Part shown: in pieces, positions 17,430 to 25,552 of the stretch | Layout: the number at the start of each line of letters is the position of its first letter | How positions within the stretch are numbered: position 1 is the first letter of the stretch | Source: Streptomyces olivaceoviridis | GTDB lineage: Bacteria > Actinomycetota > Actinomycetes > Streptomycetales > Streptomycetaceae | Direction: 5' to 3' | Length of the DNA stretch: 64,000 nt | Assembly: GCF_014650115.1 (NCBI RefSeq) | Contig: NZ_BMUI01000002.1 | Span: 558,001 to 622,000 of the forward strand | Position numbers and translations under genes: made by a program | Notes under the pieces: generated by a model | What the model saw: only the letters and a program-made list of their open reading frames with translations | Databases searched by the model: none | What the model was told of the DNA's origin: nothing

Positions 17430-18104
17430 TCAACACGGCCACTCGGGCTTGGCGATCCTCGCCCGCAGCGGTGCCAGGAGTTCGTTGGCACGCTCCCAGC
17501 CCTCCTCGGAACCGAGGTCCTGGACGCCCCGCCCCGGCAGGACCTCCAGCGGCCCGCCGCCCGGACCCCCGCAGCGGTCGTGATAGAGCACCAGCGCGTG
17601 TTCCGACCGGTTGCGCCGGGACTCCCAGATCAGGCCCATGGCGTCGGATGCCTGCGCCCGGATCTCGCTCGACCAGCGCCGCGCCCGGGCGTAGTTGCTC
17701 TCGTCCTCCAGCAGCGTGGCGTCCTGGCACACGGCGGCCAGGTCCGCACCGCTGATCAGGGAGACGAGGGTCAGGTCGTAGCGCGTGCGCAGACAGCTGA
17801 GCGACCGCTGCCAGACCGCGCGGTAGGGGATCGTGCGCTCACCGACGGGTGGTTCGAACGGCCGGGAGCGCAGCACGCTCTCGGCCAGTGCCGTCAGCGC
17901 GCTGTCCGCCAGGTACAGGCTGTGGTACGTGTCCAGCACGGTGCCGTCGAAGCGGCCTCCCTCGAAGTGGATGTCCGCGAGTCTCGGGTTGAACTCGTCC
18001 GCCGCGTACCGGGACTGGTGCACCCGCCACAGCACCGTGCCCGCCGGGATCACCCGGCGACGGGGCCGCAGCTTCAGGTCGATCATGGGGAAGAAGCCGC
18101 TCAT
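17430..18104 (-). CDS. RES-domain protein, probable NAD+-degrading toxin
   Basis: 224 residues. RES-fold features: TVLWRVHQSRYA (Arg27), GGRFDGT (Arg51), YLADSALTALAESVL (Glu75) and SLISGADL (Ser118), corresponding to the Arg, Glu and Ser that name the domain. RES toxins degrade NAD+ (phosphorolysis in MbcT). Its ATG shares its A with the last base of the upstream stop codon (TGATG), so translation is coupled to the preceding gene, the usual antitoxin-toxin order. Sequence is diverged from the best-known members, so toxicity is inference. Confidence 0.72.
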   Translation of the reverse strand: MSGFFPMIDLKLRPRRRVIPAGTVLWRVHQSRYAADEFNPRLADIHFEGGRFDGTVLDTYHSLYLADSALTALAESVLRSRPFEPPVGERTIPYRAVWQRSLSCLRTRYDLTLVSLISGADLAAVCQDATLLEDESNYARARRWSSEIRAQASDAMGLIWESRRNRSEHALVLYHDRCGGPGGGPLEVLPGRGVQDLGSEEGWERANELLAPLRARIAKPEWPC

Positions 18105-18787
18105 CACTCCCCCTCCGCCAGTTCGCGGGCCGCGCCGGTCAGCCGGTGGTCGGGCAGTCGGCCGAGCAGCGCGGCGGGGGTGCCGCCCAGCCAGCTGTTG
18201 CCGCTGAACCACCAGGCCGCGGCCCCCCACGGGTCGATGTCCGCGAGCAGCAGCCGGTTGACCTCCAGGACGACCCCGTACGGGGTGCCGCCGTCCGGTG
18301 CGAACTGGAACTCCGGGTAGCGGTCGCCGCCGTCGCGAGCGCTCAGTCTGATCAGCTCGGGCGGCGGCGCGCCACCGCAGCGGGCCCGCGCCTCGGGGGC
18401 CGACAGGGCCGGTTCCCGCAGCAGCCGCTCGTGCCCGGGGTCCGGTTCGTACGCCGGTCCACGCGCCGGCGACGGCAGGCCGAACCAGGCCATCAGCTCC
18501 CGCGCCCCGGCCACGGTCCCCGGTCCGGGCAGGGTCACGGCACCGCGTGGGGAGTCCAGTTCCCCGCGCACCGGATGACCCAGCGGCAGCTTCAGCAGCA
18601 CCAGTCTGACGCCGTGGAGTGCCCTGCGCACCGCCCGGTCGTCGTCCGCCGGCGCTTCGGCGAGCGCCGTCAGCCGGGCCAGCAGCACCGTGTACTGCTC
18701 ATCGCCCAGCGCCTCGTGGATGGTGTCCCGGTGTTCGCCGATCAGGGCGAGCAGCCGCTCCGCCGATCCCGCACGCTCCTCGTGCAC
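18104..18787 (-). CDS. Probable antitoxin for the RES protein (MbcA/ParS-like C-terminal domain)
   Basis: 227 residues. The N-terminal half is helical and unrecognised; a classical Xre helix-turn-helix was not identified. The C-terminal part reads YPEFQFAPDG ... DPWGAAAWWFSGNSWLGG and then GTPAALL. The W-x-x-x-x-x-x-LGG-x-P-x-x-L pattern is the toxin-binding signature of MbcA/ParS (DUF2384) antitoxins. It overlaps the downstream RES gene by one base. It is longer than the typical antitoxin of this class (about 150 residues), so an extra N-terminal domain may carry DNA binding or another function. Confidence 0.65.
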   Translation of the reverse strand: MHEERAGSAERLLALIGEHRDTIHEALGDEQYTVLLARLTALAEAPADDDRAVRRALHGVRLVLLKLPLGHPVRGELDSPRGAVTLPGPGTVAGARELMAWFGLPSPARGPAYEPDPGHERLLREPALSAPEARARCGGAPPPELIRLSARDGGDRYPEFQFAPDGGTPYGVVLEVNRLLLADIDPWGAAAWWFSGNSWLGGTPAALLGRLPDHRLTGAARELAEGE

Positions 18788-18873
18788 GCCGTCCTCCCCT
18801 CCGCGTCCGCCGTCTGCGCCGTACTATGCCGACCCCCGGCGCGCACGGCGACACGATCCCGCTCCCGGCCTCC

Positions 18874-19437
18874 TCACCGCCCGGAATCCGCCCGGAAGCC
18901 ACCCAGTTGTGAGCGCATCTCGCGCCGCATCCCGCGCAGCCGGCCCCACAGTTCGTCGATGTTCTCCCGCACCGCGGCCGGTGAGTCACCGGCGCGTGGG
19001 GTTCCGTCGTCCAGGCGCCGGACCATGCCGTAGACCGCCCCGAGTTCGTGGCTGAGGCCGCCCGCGAGGCCGAGCACCCGGTCGGGCATCCGCAGCTGGG
19101 CCTCCGCGTACACGTCCCGGTACTGGTCGCGTGCCTCCGTGAGCCGCTGCCGGACGGCCGGGAGCTCCTCCTCACGCCCCAGGGCGTGCACCTGGTCGGT
19201 GAGCGCGGCCAGGTACTGCCGCGCGCAGGTGTTGAGGGCGACGTAGCACGCGCGCAGTTCCTGGGCGTGCCGGCGCCGCTCGCGCACCTCCTCGGCGCGC
19301 TCCTGCTCCCTCCGGCGGCTGCGGTCGGCCGCGCGCTGGGTCAGCAGCGCGGACAGGAGCGTGCCGACGACCCCGACGACCGCGACCACGGGCGCGGTCG
19401 CTTCCCCGACATCCACCCCGCCCTCCGTCCCCGTCAT
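18874..19437 (-). CDS. Hypothetical single-pass membrane protein with coiled coil
   Basis: 187 residues. One N-terminal hydrophobic helix (APVVAVVGVVGTLLSALLTQ) is followed by a highly charged helical segment (RRREQERAEEVRERRRHAQ). A helical domain with LNTCARQYLAAL and LGLAGGLSHELGAVYGMVRRL completes it. No catalytic motif. This is a common architecture in actinobacteria without assigned function. It lies upstream of the putative antitoxin on the same strand, 86 nt away, so co-transcription is possible. Confidence 0.65.
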   Translation of the reverse strand: MTGTEGGVDVGEATAPVVAVVGVVGTLLSALLTQRAADRSRRREQERAEEVRERRRHAQELRACYVALNTCARQYLAALTDQVHALGREEELPAVRQRLTEARDQYRDVYAEAQLRMPDRVLGLAGGLSHELGAVYGMVRRLDDGTPRAGDSPAAVRENIDELWGRLRGMRREMRSQLGGFRADSGR

Positions 19438-19606
19438 GGCCCACGCTGTCAGGAAATCAGCACCCGCGCGCCGAGTGAACAGCCGAGCCGGACCTCGCCC
19501 GGTGTCCGCCCCGCCGACGCCCGGATCGGCTGCCCGGCCCGGCGGACGGCACCCGGACCGGGAAACCCGGTGGAGGGGTCGCCCGGGCTGTGCCTAGGGT
19601 CGCGGA

Positions 19607-19966
19607 ATGAGTACACGAACCTTCCGCATCACCGTCCGCGGCGCCTTCGACGCCCTCACCGACGCCCAGCGCGCCGCCCTGCTGGCCGACGCGGCCGAAC
19701 ACGACGTCCTGCGCGCCGCCTTCACCCCCGAGGGCACCCTCACCTACGACATCGCCGCCCGGCCCGCCTTCGTCTTCCGCTTCTCCGCGACGGGAGAGAA
19801 GGAGGAGGACATTCTGGAGGCGACGGAACGGGCCGAGGAGTCGGCGAAGTCCTGGCTGACGGGGCGCGGCTACGGCTTCAAGCAGCTGCGGACGACCGCC
19901 GAGGACCTCTCCCAGGCGCCCCTGGGCAAGCGACAGCGCCGCGCGGCCCGTACGACCGGTCTCTGA
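19607..19966 (+). CDS. DUF6204 family protein
   Basis: 119 residues: FRITVRGAFDALTDAQRAALLADA, a central FRFSATGEKEEDILEATERAEESAK and a basic C-terminus. This is the pattern of a small conserved actinobacterial family of unknown function. TAGGGT (19595-19600) ends 6 nt before the ATG, so the transcript is probably leaderless. A palindromic operator for the next gene lies just after its stop. Confidence 0.75.
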   Translation: MSTRTFRITVRGAFDALTDAQRAALLADAAEHDVLRAAFTPEGTLTYDIAARPAFVFRFSATGEKEEDILEATERAEESAKSWLTGRGYGFKQLRTTAEDLSQAPLGKRQRRAARTTGL

Positions 19967-19977
19967 CATCCCCTAAA

Positions 19978-19991
19978 CTTGAGTACTCAAG
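19978..19991. promoter_or_regulatory. Perfect 14-bp palindrome, probable MarR-family operator
   Basis: CTTGAGTACTCAAG is a perfect inverted repeat 34 nt before the GTG of the MarR-type gene. MarR proteins bind palindromes of this size and usually repress their own promoter, so autoregulation is the simple reading. Confidence 0.7.
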
Positions 19992-20025
19992 GACAAGGCA
20001 AGAGAGGTACGAGTGGGAGTGGGTC

Positions 20026-20469
20026 GTGAGTGAGGGCCTGGACGCGGCTCTGCGCCTGGTACGGGCCCAGTCGGCGCTCGTACGACGCTTCGACGCCCGG
20101 CTCGGTGGCCTGCACGGCGTCAGCCTGGCCGACTTCACCCTGCTGCTGCGGCTGGAGCAGGCGCCCGGCGGCCGGATGCGCCGGGTGGACCTCGCCGAGG
20201 CGCTGGGGCTGACCGCCTCGGGCGTGACGCGCGGGCTCGCTCCGCTGGAGCGGATCGGGCTGGTGACCAGGGAGACGGACGCCCGGGACGCGCGCGTGGC
20301 GTACGCGGCGCTGACCGGGACGGGCCGGCACCGACTGGCCGAGATGCGGACCACGGCGGAGGAGACCGCCGCCGAGGTCTTCGCCGGCCCGGCGTGGCCC
20401 GCGGCGGACATCGCCCGCCTCGCGGACCTGCTCACCCGTCTCGGCGGCACGGGCCTGACGGGGCGCTGA
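20026..20469 (+). CDS. MarR-family transcriptional regulator
   Basis: 147 residues. A winged-helix core: SLADFTLLLRLEQAPGGRMRRVDLAEALGLTASGVTRGLAPLERIGLV (recognition helix around TASGVTRGLAPLE) and the wing DARDARVAYAALTGTG. The start is the GTG at 20026 with GGGAG (20015-20019) 6 nt upstream. The frame is open far upstream but that part is unrelated low-complexity sequence. The palindrome at 19978-19991 is its likely operator. Neighbours give no clear target pathway. Confidence 0.88.
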   Translation: MSEGLDAALRLVRAQSALVRRFDARLGGLHGVSLADFTLLLRLEQAPGGRMRRVDLAEALGLTASGVTRGLAPLERIGLVTRETDARDARVAYAALTGTGRHRLAEMRTTAEETAAEVFAGPAWPAADIARLADLLTRLGGTGLTGR

Positions 20470-20580
20470 GTCCCCGCCGCCGTGCTGCCTCGACTCCTCG
20501 GCGCGCGGGTCACGTTGAGAGGGGCACCCGTGGCCTCCGGCTGCCGGTGTCGGTGTCGATGTCGGTGTCGGGCACCGACG

Positions 20581-21012
20581 TCAGGCCGCGCCGCCCGGTA
20601 TCCAGCCCTGGCGGCGCAGTACGGCCGAGACGTCCGGCGCCCGGTAGTGCTCCCCCTTGAGCACCTTGCCGTCGGCCCGGCGGGCGACCGTCCCGTCCGG
20701 GCCTCTCTTGCTCATGTTGGCGCGGTGGATCTCGGCGATCACCTCGTCGAGGTCGATGCCGTGCACCAGGGCCGTGCCGTAGGCCACGTACACCACGTCG
20801 GCCAGCTCGTGCGCGAGCCGGTCCAGCGGTCCCTCCACCGCGACCTCGGCCACCTCCGCGGCCTCCTCGGCGAGCAGCTCACCGCGGTGGGCGGCCAGCT
20901 CCGGGTCCACCTCCGTCGGCGTGCTGCGGACGTCGAGACCGAAGGCGTGGTGGAACTCGCGCACGAGGCGGGCGGGTGACGTGTTCGTCCGGTCGACGGG
21001 GGAAGTGGTCAT
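20581..21012 (-). CDS. MazG-like nucleotide pyrophosphohydrolase
   Basis: 143 residues of the all-alpha NTP pyrophosphatase superfamily. The metal-binding pattern is EEAAEVAEVAVEG (E-x-x-E) followed by ELADVVYVAYG (E-x-x-D). A C-terminal HRANMSKRGPDGTVARRADGKVLKG matches actinobacterial MazG-like housecleaning enzymes. Function: hydrolysis of a non-canonical or stress-related (d)NTP, substrate unknown. It has a RecA-NDp-type promoter directly in front of the ATG, which would fit nucleotide-pool sanitation during DNA damage. Confidence 0.82.
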   Translation of the reverse strand: MTTSPVDRTNTSPARLVREFHHAFGLDVRSTPTEVDPELAAHRGELLAEEAAEVAEVAVEGPLDRLAHELADVVYVAYGTALVHGIDLDEVIAEIHRANMSKRGPDGTVARRADGKVLKGEHYRAPDVSAVLRRQGWIPGGAA

Positions 21013-21018
21013 ACGGCG

Positions 21019-21041
21019 ACTCTAACGGCGGCCACTGACAA
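21019..21041 (-). promoter_or_regulatory. RecA-NDp/PafBC-type promoter of the MazG-like gene
   Basis: On the minus strand TTGTCAGTG (21033-21041), 8 nt, then TAGAGT (21019-21024), ending 6 nt before the ATG at 21012. This exactly fits TTGTCRGTG-N8-TANNNT with a leaderless start. Confidence 0.75.
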
Positions 21042-21130
21042 CGCCCCTTTTGCCCGTGCGGATCCCCGCGGCCTCCGCTCCCGGGTTCCCGGAGTGACCC
21101 CGGCCCTGGTCAGCGGAGCGCGTCGCCTGG

Positions 21131-21136
21131 CAGGAT
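21131..21136 (+). promoter_or_regulatory. Leaderless-type -10 element of the TAXI gene
   Basis: CAGGAT ends 6 nt before the ATG at 21143; the first base deviates from TANNNT. Confidence 0.35.
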
Positions 21137-21142
21137 CGCCGC

Positions 21143-22141
21143 ATGTCCAAGGTGTTCCCCCGGCTCGGCAGGCGCCGGGCGTTGCAGGGCGCGGTCGTCG
21201 GTGCCGTCGCCCTCGCGCTGCTGCTGTGGTGGCTGCTGCCCTTGGGCGAGAAGCCGCCGAGCGGGACGATCGTGTTCAGCACCGGCACGTCCCGCGGGGT
21301 CTACCAGGAGTACGGCGAGCGGCTGCGCACCGAGCTGCGCAGGGACATGCCGGGCCTGAAGGTGAAGCTGCTCACCAGCGCCGGATCCCAGGAGAACGTC
21401 CAGCGGGTGGCGACCGGGCAGGCCGACTTCACCATCGCGGCGGCCGACGCGGTGGCGACGTACAAGCTGCGGCGCGGCAGCGGCGCCGGGCGGCTGCGCG
21501 GTGTGGCCCGGCTCTACGACGACTATGTGCACCTCATCGTCCCGCGCGACTCGGACTTCCGGAGCATCGCCGACCTGCGGCACAAGCGGGTGGCGACCGG
21601 ACTGCCCAACTCCGGGGTGCGGCTGATAGCCGACCGGGTGCTGCGGGCGGCCGGTATCGACCCGCGCAAGGACATCACGCCGGTCGCGGACGGCATCGAC
21701 ACCGGGCCCGCGCGGCTGCGGGACGGGAAGATCGACGCCTTCTTCTGGTCCGGCGGCCTGCCCACGAAGGGACTGGTGGCGCTGGCACAGCAGGGCGGGT
21801 TCCGGTTCCTGCCGATCGACGACACCCTCGTCACCCGGCTGCACGGCCAGGGCGACGGCGCGCGCTACTACCGGACCACCAAGATCCCCGAGTCGGCCTA
21901 CCCCGACGTGCAGCAGGGGGTGCAGGTGCCGACGATCGCCGTGTCCAACCTGCTGATGACGCGCACGGACGTGGATCCCCGGCTGACCGAGTGGGTGACC
22001 CGTACGGTGATCAAGAGCCGGGACGGCATCGGCGCCCATGTGCATTCCGCCCAGCTCGTCGATCTGCGCACCGCCATCTACACCGACCCCCTGCCCTTGC
22101 AGGAGGGCGCCCGGCGGTACTACCGGTCGGTCAAGCCGTAG
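21143..22141 (+). CDS. TAXI-family solute-binding protein
   Basis: 332 residues. An N-terminal anchor (ALQGAVVGAVALALLLWWLLP) precedes a periplasmic-binding fold beginning IVFSTGTSRGVYQEYGERL. Typical TAXI motifs follow: SAGSQENVQRVATGQADFTIAAADA and RLYDDYVHLIVPRDS. Glutamate-type ligands are known for this family. No TRAP permease gene is nearby, so it may be an anchored sensor or scavenger rather than a transporter part. It converges with gluK, the histidine kinase of a glutamate-sensing system. Confidence 0.85.
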   Translation: MSKVFPRLGRRRALQGAVVGAVALALLLWWLLPLGEKPPSGTIVFSTGTSRGVYQEYGERLRTELRRDMPGLKVKLLTSAGSQENVQRVATGQADFTIAAADAVATYKLRRGSGAGRLRGVARLYDDYVHLIVPRDSDFRSIADLRHKRVATGLPNSGVRLIADRVLRAAGIDPRKDITPVADGIDTGPARLRDGKIDAFFWSGGLPTKGLVALAQQGGFRFLPIDDTLVTRLHGQGDGARYYRTTKIPESAYPDVQQGVQVPTIAVSNLLMTRTDVDPRLTEWVTRTVIKSRDGIGAHVHSAQLVDLRTAIYTDPLPLQEGARRYYRSVKP

Positions 22142-22222
22142 GGGCCGTACGGTGAAGCAGTAAAGGGCTCAAGGGAAGCGCGGCAACGGGGATCCCGGAG
22201 CCGACGCCGGGCTCGGCGGAGC

Positions 22223-23653
22223 CTAGGAGGCGGCGTCCGCCGCGCCCCCGCCGGTCTCCGCGTGCCGGGGCACCCGGACCGTCACCCGTAGCCCCCGCGG
22301 CTCGTGGTGGGCGTAGTCGATCGAGCCGCCGCCCGCGCCGAGCAGCGCGCGGGTGATGGACAGGCCGAGACCCGAGCCCTTCACGTTCTGGTGCCGGCCA
22401 CTGCGCCAGAAACGGTCGCCCACGCGCGCGAGTTCCTCGTCGGTGAGGCCGGGGCCGGTGTCCGTGACGACGACGGTGGTGGTGTCGCCGTCGGTGGCGA
22501 CGGTGACCTCGACCGTGCCCCCCTCGGGGGAGAACTTCACGGCGTTGTCGATCACCGCGTCCAGGGCGCTGGACAGGGCGATCGGGTCGGCCCAGCCGGT
22601 GGTGGGCGGGCAGTCGCCGGTCATCCGGACGCCCTTGGTCCGGGCGGCCGGTGCCCAGGCGGCCACCCGTTCCTCGGCCAGCGCGCCGATGTCGGTCAGC
22701 ACGAGGTCGGCCTCGGCGTGCTCGGCCAGCGCCAGGTCGAGCAGGTCGTCCAGGACCTGCGCGAGACGCTTGCCCTCGGTGCGGACCGAGGCGATCTCCT
22801 CGTTGTCCTCCGGCAGTTCGAGGGCGAGCAGTTCGATGCGCAGCAGCAGCGCCGCGAGCGGGTTGCGCAACTGGTGCGAGGCGTCGGCGACGAAGGCGCG
22901 CTGCTGCTCCAGCACGTCCTCGACGTTGTCCGCCATCTCGTTGAACGAGCGAGCCAGCCGTCTGAGTTCCGGCGGCCCGCCGGCGACCGCGACCCGGGAC
23001 TTCAGGCGTCCGGTGGCGATGTCGTGGGTGGTGGCGTCCAGGATCCGTACCGGCCTGAGCACCCAGCCGGTCAGCCTGAGCGCGGCGCCGACGGCGAGCA
23101 GCATGGCCGCGATCTCACCGGCCCCGATGAGCAGCCAGCCGCGCAGTATGCGCGAACGGAGCTGCCCGGTGGGCGAGTCGGTGACCACGACCGCGACGAC
23201 GTCCCCGTCCCGGATCACCGGGGAGGCGACGACGAGCCAATCGCGCTGCCAGGGCCACACCTGCCGCGGGTCATGGCTGCGCCGGCTGAGCAGCGCCTCG
23301 TCGAACGCCCTGCGCACCTCCCCGGTCCGCGGTACGAACCAGTCGCCGGGCGCATTGGCCATGGCGGAACCGTTGCGGTAGAAGACACCGGCGCGGATGC
23401 CGTAGACGCCGTAGTAGCTCTCCAGTTCGCTGCGCAGGGTCTCCCCGCGCTCGTCCGTGGCGGTGCGGTGGGGTCCGCCGGGCCCGTCGGTGACGAACTG
23501 GGCGAGTGCCGCGAAGCGTGCCGTGTCGTCTATCCGGTCGACGACGACCCGCTGCTGCTGTGCGGCGGCCACGCTGCCGGCGAGCGGGATGCCGAGCGCG
23601 AGCAGGACGGCCGCCAGCAGGACGATGAGCAGCGGGAGGAGGCGTGTGCGCAC
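22223..23653 (-). CDS. gluK: Sensor histidine kinase GluK
   Basis: 476 residues. TM1 at about 5-30, an extracytoplasmic sensor region to about 168, TM2 at about 172-198, HAMP, then the H-box DASHQLRNPL (His260) and HATPase N box (DNAVKF) and G boxes (DTGPGL, GSGLGLSI). It is encoded 9 nt downstream of the response regulator gene. The pair lies divergently next to the glutamate ABC importer, as in the GluR-GluK system of S. coelicolor, which senses extracellular glutamate. Assignment rests on this synteny and domain content. Confidence 0.92.
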   Translation of the reverse strand: MRTRLLPLLIVLLAAVLLALGIPLAGSVAAAQQQRVVVDRIDDTARFAALAQFVTDGPGGPHRTATDERGETLRSELESYYGVYGIRAGVFYRNGSAMANAPGDWFVPRTGEVRRAFDEALLSRRSHDPRQVWPWQRDWLVVASPVIRDGDVVAVVVTDSPTGQLRSRILRGWLLIGAGEIAAMLLAVGAALRLTGWVLRPVRILDATTHDIATGRLKSRVAVAGGPPELRRLARSFNEMADNVEDVLEQQRAFVADASHQLRNPLAALLLRIELLALELPEDNEEIASVRTEGKRLAQVLDDLLDLALAEHAEADLVLTDIGALAEERVAAWAPAARTKGVRMTGDCPPTTGWADPIALSSALDAVIDNAVKFSPEGGTVEVTVATDGDTTTVVVTDTGPGLTDEELARVGDRFWRSGRHQNVKGSGLGLSITRALLGAGGGSIDYAHHEPRGLRVTVRVPRHAETGGGAADAAS

Positions 23654-23662
23654 CCGTCCCCG

Positions 23663-24349
23663 CTAGGCGGCCGGGGCGACGAGCCGGTAGCCGACGCCGC
23701 GTACGGTCTCGATCAGCGCGGGCATCCGCAGCTTGGCGCGCAGGGAGGCGACGTGCACCTCCAGGGTGCGACCGGTCCCCTCCCAGCTGGTGCGCCACAC
23801 CTCGCTGATGATCTGTTCGCGTCGGAAGACCACGCCGGGCCGCTGGGCGAGCAGGGCGAGCAGATCGAACTCCTTGCGGGTCAGCTGGACGACCGAACCG
23901 CCCACGCTGACCTGGCGGGTGGGCAGTTCGATCCGGACCGGGCCGAGGAGCAGGGCGCTCTCGCCGACGGTCGCCGGGTCCTCGTGGGCGGTGCGCCGGC
24001 TGACGGCGTGGATCCGGGCGAGCAGTTCCCCGGTGTCGTATGGCTTCACGACGTAGTCGTCGGCGCCCAGGTTGAGCCCGTGGATGCGGGAGCGGACGTC
24101 GGAGCGCGCGGTGACCATGATCACCGGGGTGCTGGTGCGTTTGCGGATCTTGCCGCAGACCTCGTAGCCGTCCTGGTCGGGCAGGCCGAGGTCGAGCAGG
24201 ACGACACCGAAGCCGTTGCCCTCGGGGACGAGCGCCTGGAGGGCTTCCTCGCCGCTGCGCGCGTGGGTGACCTGGAAGCCGTGTTTCGCGAGGACGGCCG
24301 ACAGCGCCGCGGCGACGTGGTTGTCGTCCTCGACGAGGAGCAGTCTCAT
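23663..24349 (-). CDS. gluR: OmpR-type response regulator GluR
   Basis: 228 residues. Receiver domain with acidic pocket Asp8/Asp9, phospho-acceptor Asp53 (LLDLGLPDQDG) and Lys102; C-terminal winged-helix domain (LTRKEFDLLALLAQRPGVVFRR ... VRGVGYRL). Start at ATG 24349 with GGAGGGGG about 6 nt upstream; the open frame extends 36 codons further but the receiver begins here. It is expected to activate gluABCD from sites in the shared intergenic region in response to GluK. Confidence 0.93.
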   Translation of the reverse strand: MRLLLVEDDNHVAAALSAVLAKHGFQVTHARSGEEALQALVPEGNGFGVVLLDLGLPDQDGYEVCGKIRKRTSTPVIMVTARSDVRSRIHGLNLGADDYVVKPYDTGELLARIHAVSRRTAHEDPATVGESALLLGPVRIELPTRQVSVGGSVVQLTRKEFDLLALLAQRPGVVFRREQIISEVWRTSWEGTGRTLEVHVASLRAKLRMPALIETVRGVGYRLVAPAA

Positions 24350-24529
24350 CCCGGCCCCCTCCGGTTCAGCCGTCGTACGGTCTCGGTTCGCGTCGGGCGT
24401 GTAGGTCACGCGCGCGTGCACCAGTGCAGTGACGCTGATGTACAAGGACGGCGTCAAGAGGCTTCGGGTTGCCCGTCGCTTCCGTTATCCGGCCGATACG
24501 CGCACCGGCGACAAGTGCTACGACATGTG

Positions 24530-24604
24530 TCCGATTGCTATCGGATCGTGATGCTCAGATCTCCCTCAGATGTGATGACGCAGGTCACAGCCCCTCACTA
24601 CTGT
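24530..24604 (+). promoter_or_regulatory. gluR-gluA divergent control region
   Basis: In the 290-nt gap CTCAGAT occurs at 24554-24560 and 24565-24571. This is a direct repeat with an 11-bp period, the geometry of OmpR-family sites. Just upstream TCCGATTGCTATCGGA (24530-24545) is an inverted repeat with 6-bp arms. TACTGT (24599-24604) is a possible gluA -10. The CTCAGAT pair is the best candidate for GluR binding. Confidence 0.6.
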
Positions 24605-24639
24605 CCTCGGAAACCCGAGGAGGACGGAGCCTGAGAGCG

Positions 24640-25416
24640 ATGACCAATGTATCGGTGGCCAAGGAAGATGTGGCCACGTCCGACGAACTGGTCGTCCTGA
24701 GGAGCGTCAACAAGCACTTCGGCGCGTTGCACGTGCTCCAGGACATCGACCTGACGATCGCCCGCGGCGAGGTCGTCGTGGTCATCGGGCCCTCCGGGTC
24801 CGGGAAGTCGACCCTGTGCCGCACCATCAACCGCCTGGAGACGATCGACTCGGGCACGATCACGATCGACGGCAAGCCCCTGCCGCACGAGGGCCGCGAG
24901 CTGGCCCGGCTGCGGGCGGACGTGGGCATGGTGTTCCAGTCGTTCAACCTCTTCGCGCACAAGACCGTGCTCGAAAACGTGATGCTGGGTCAGGTCAAGG
25001 TCCGCAAGGCCGACAAGAAGCAGGCCGGGGAGAAGGCCCGGGCCCTGCTGGACCGGGTCGGCGTGGGCACGCAGGCCGACAAGTACCCCGCCCAGCTCTC
25101 CGGCGGCCAGCAGCAGCGGGTCGCGATCGCGCGGGCGCTGGCGATGGGCCCCAAGGTCATGCTCTTCGACGAGCCGACCTCCGCCCTCGACCCCGAGATG
25201 ATCAACGAGGTCCTGGAGGTCATGCAGCAGCTCGCGCGCGAGGGCATGACGATGATCGTGGTCACCCACGAGATGGGCTTCGCGCGATCGGCCGCGAACC
25301 GGGTGGTCTTCATGGCGGACGGCCGGATCGTCGAACAGGCCACGCCCGACCAGTTCTTCAGCAACCCGCGCAGCGACCGGGCCAAGGACTTCCTGTCCAA
25401 GATCCTGCACCACTGA
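24640..25416 (+). CDS. gluA: Glutamate ABC importer ATPase GluA
   Basis: 258 residues, polar amino acid ABC ATPase. Walker [11 protein letters not shown]-loop VFQSFNLF, signature [15 protein letters not shown], Walker [13 protein letters not shown], switch His in VVTHEMGF. Start ATG 24640, with GAGGAGGACGGAG upstream. First gene of gluABCD; energises uptake of glutamate (possibly aspartate) through GluC and GluD. Confidence 0.95.
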   Translation: MTNVSVAKEDVATSDELVVLRSVNKHFGALHVLQDIDLTIARGEVVVVIGPSGSGKSTLCRTINRLETIDSGTITIDGKPLPHEGRELARLRADVGMVFQSFNLFAHKTVLENVMLGQVKVRKADKKQAGEKARALLDRVGVGTQADKYPAQLSGGQQQRVAIARALAMGPKVMLFDEPTSALDPEMINEVLEVMQQLAREGMTMIVVTHEMGFARSAANRVVFMADGRIVEQATPDQFFSNPRSDRAKDFLSKILHH

Positions 25417-25552
25417 CGGCACGGCCGGGCCGTCCGCACCGCCCGGCCGCCGCTCCGCCCGGCCGCACCCGCCGTCCGACCGCACGCCCGCCCGGGTCCG
25501 CGCCACCCCTGCCTCAGGCACTCGTTCCTCACCACTCAGAAGGATGTTCAGC

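Noticed and set aside
20482..20580. Small gene between the MarR and MazG-like genes
   Set aside because: The short Cys/Arg-rich frame comes from a GGTGTCGGTGTCGATGTCGG simple repeat and has no coding signature.
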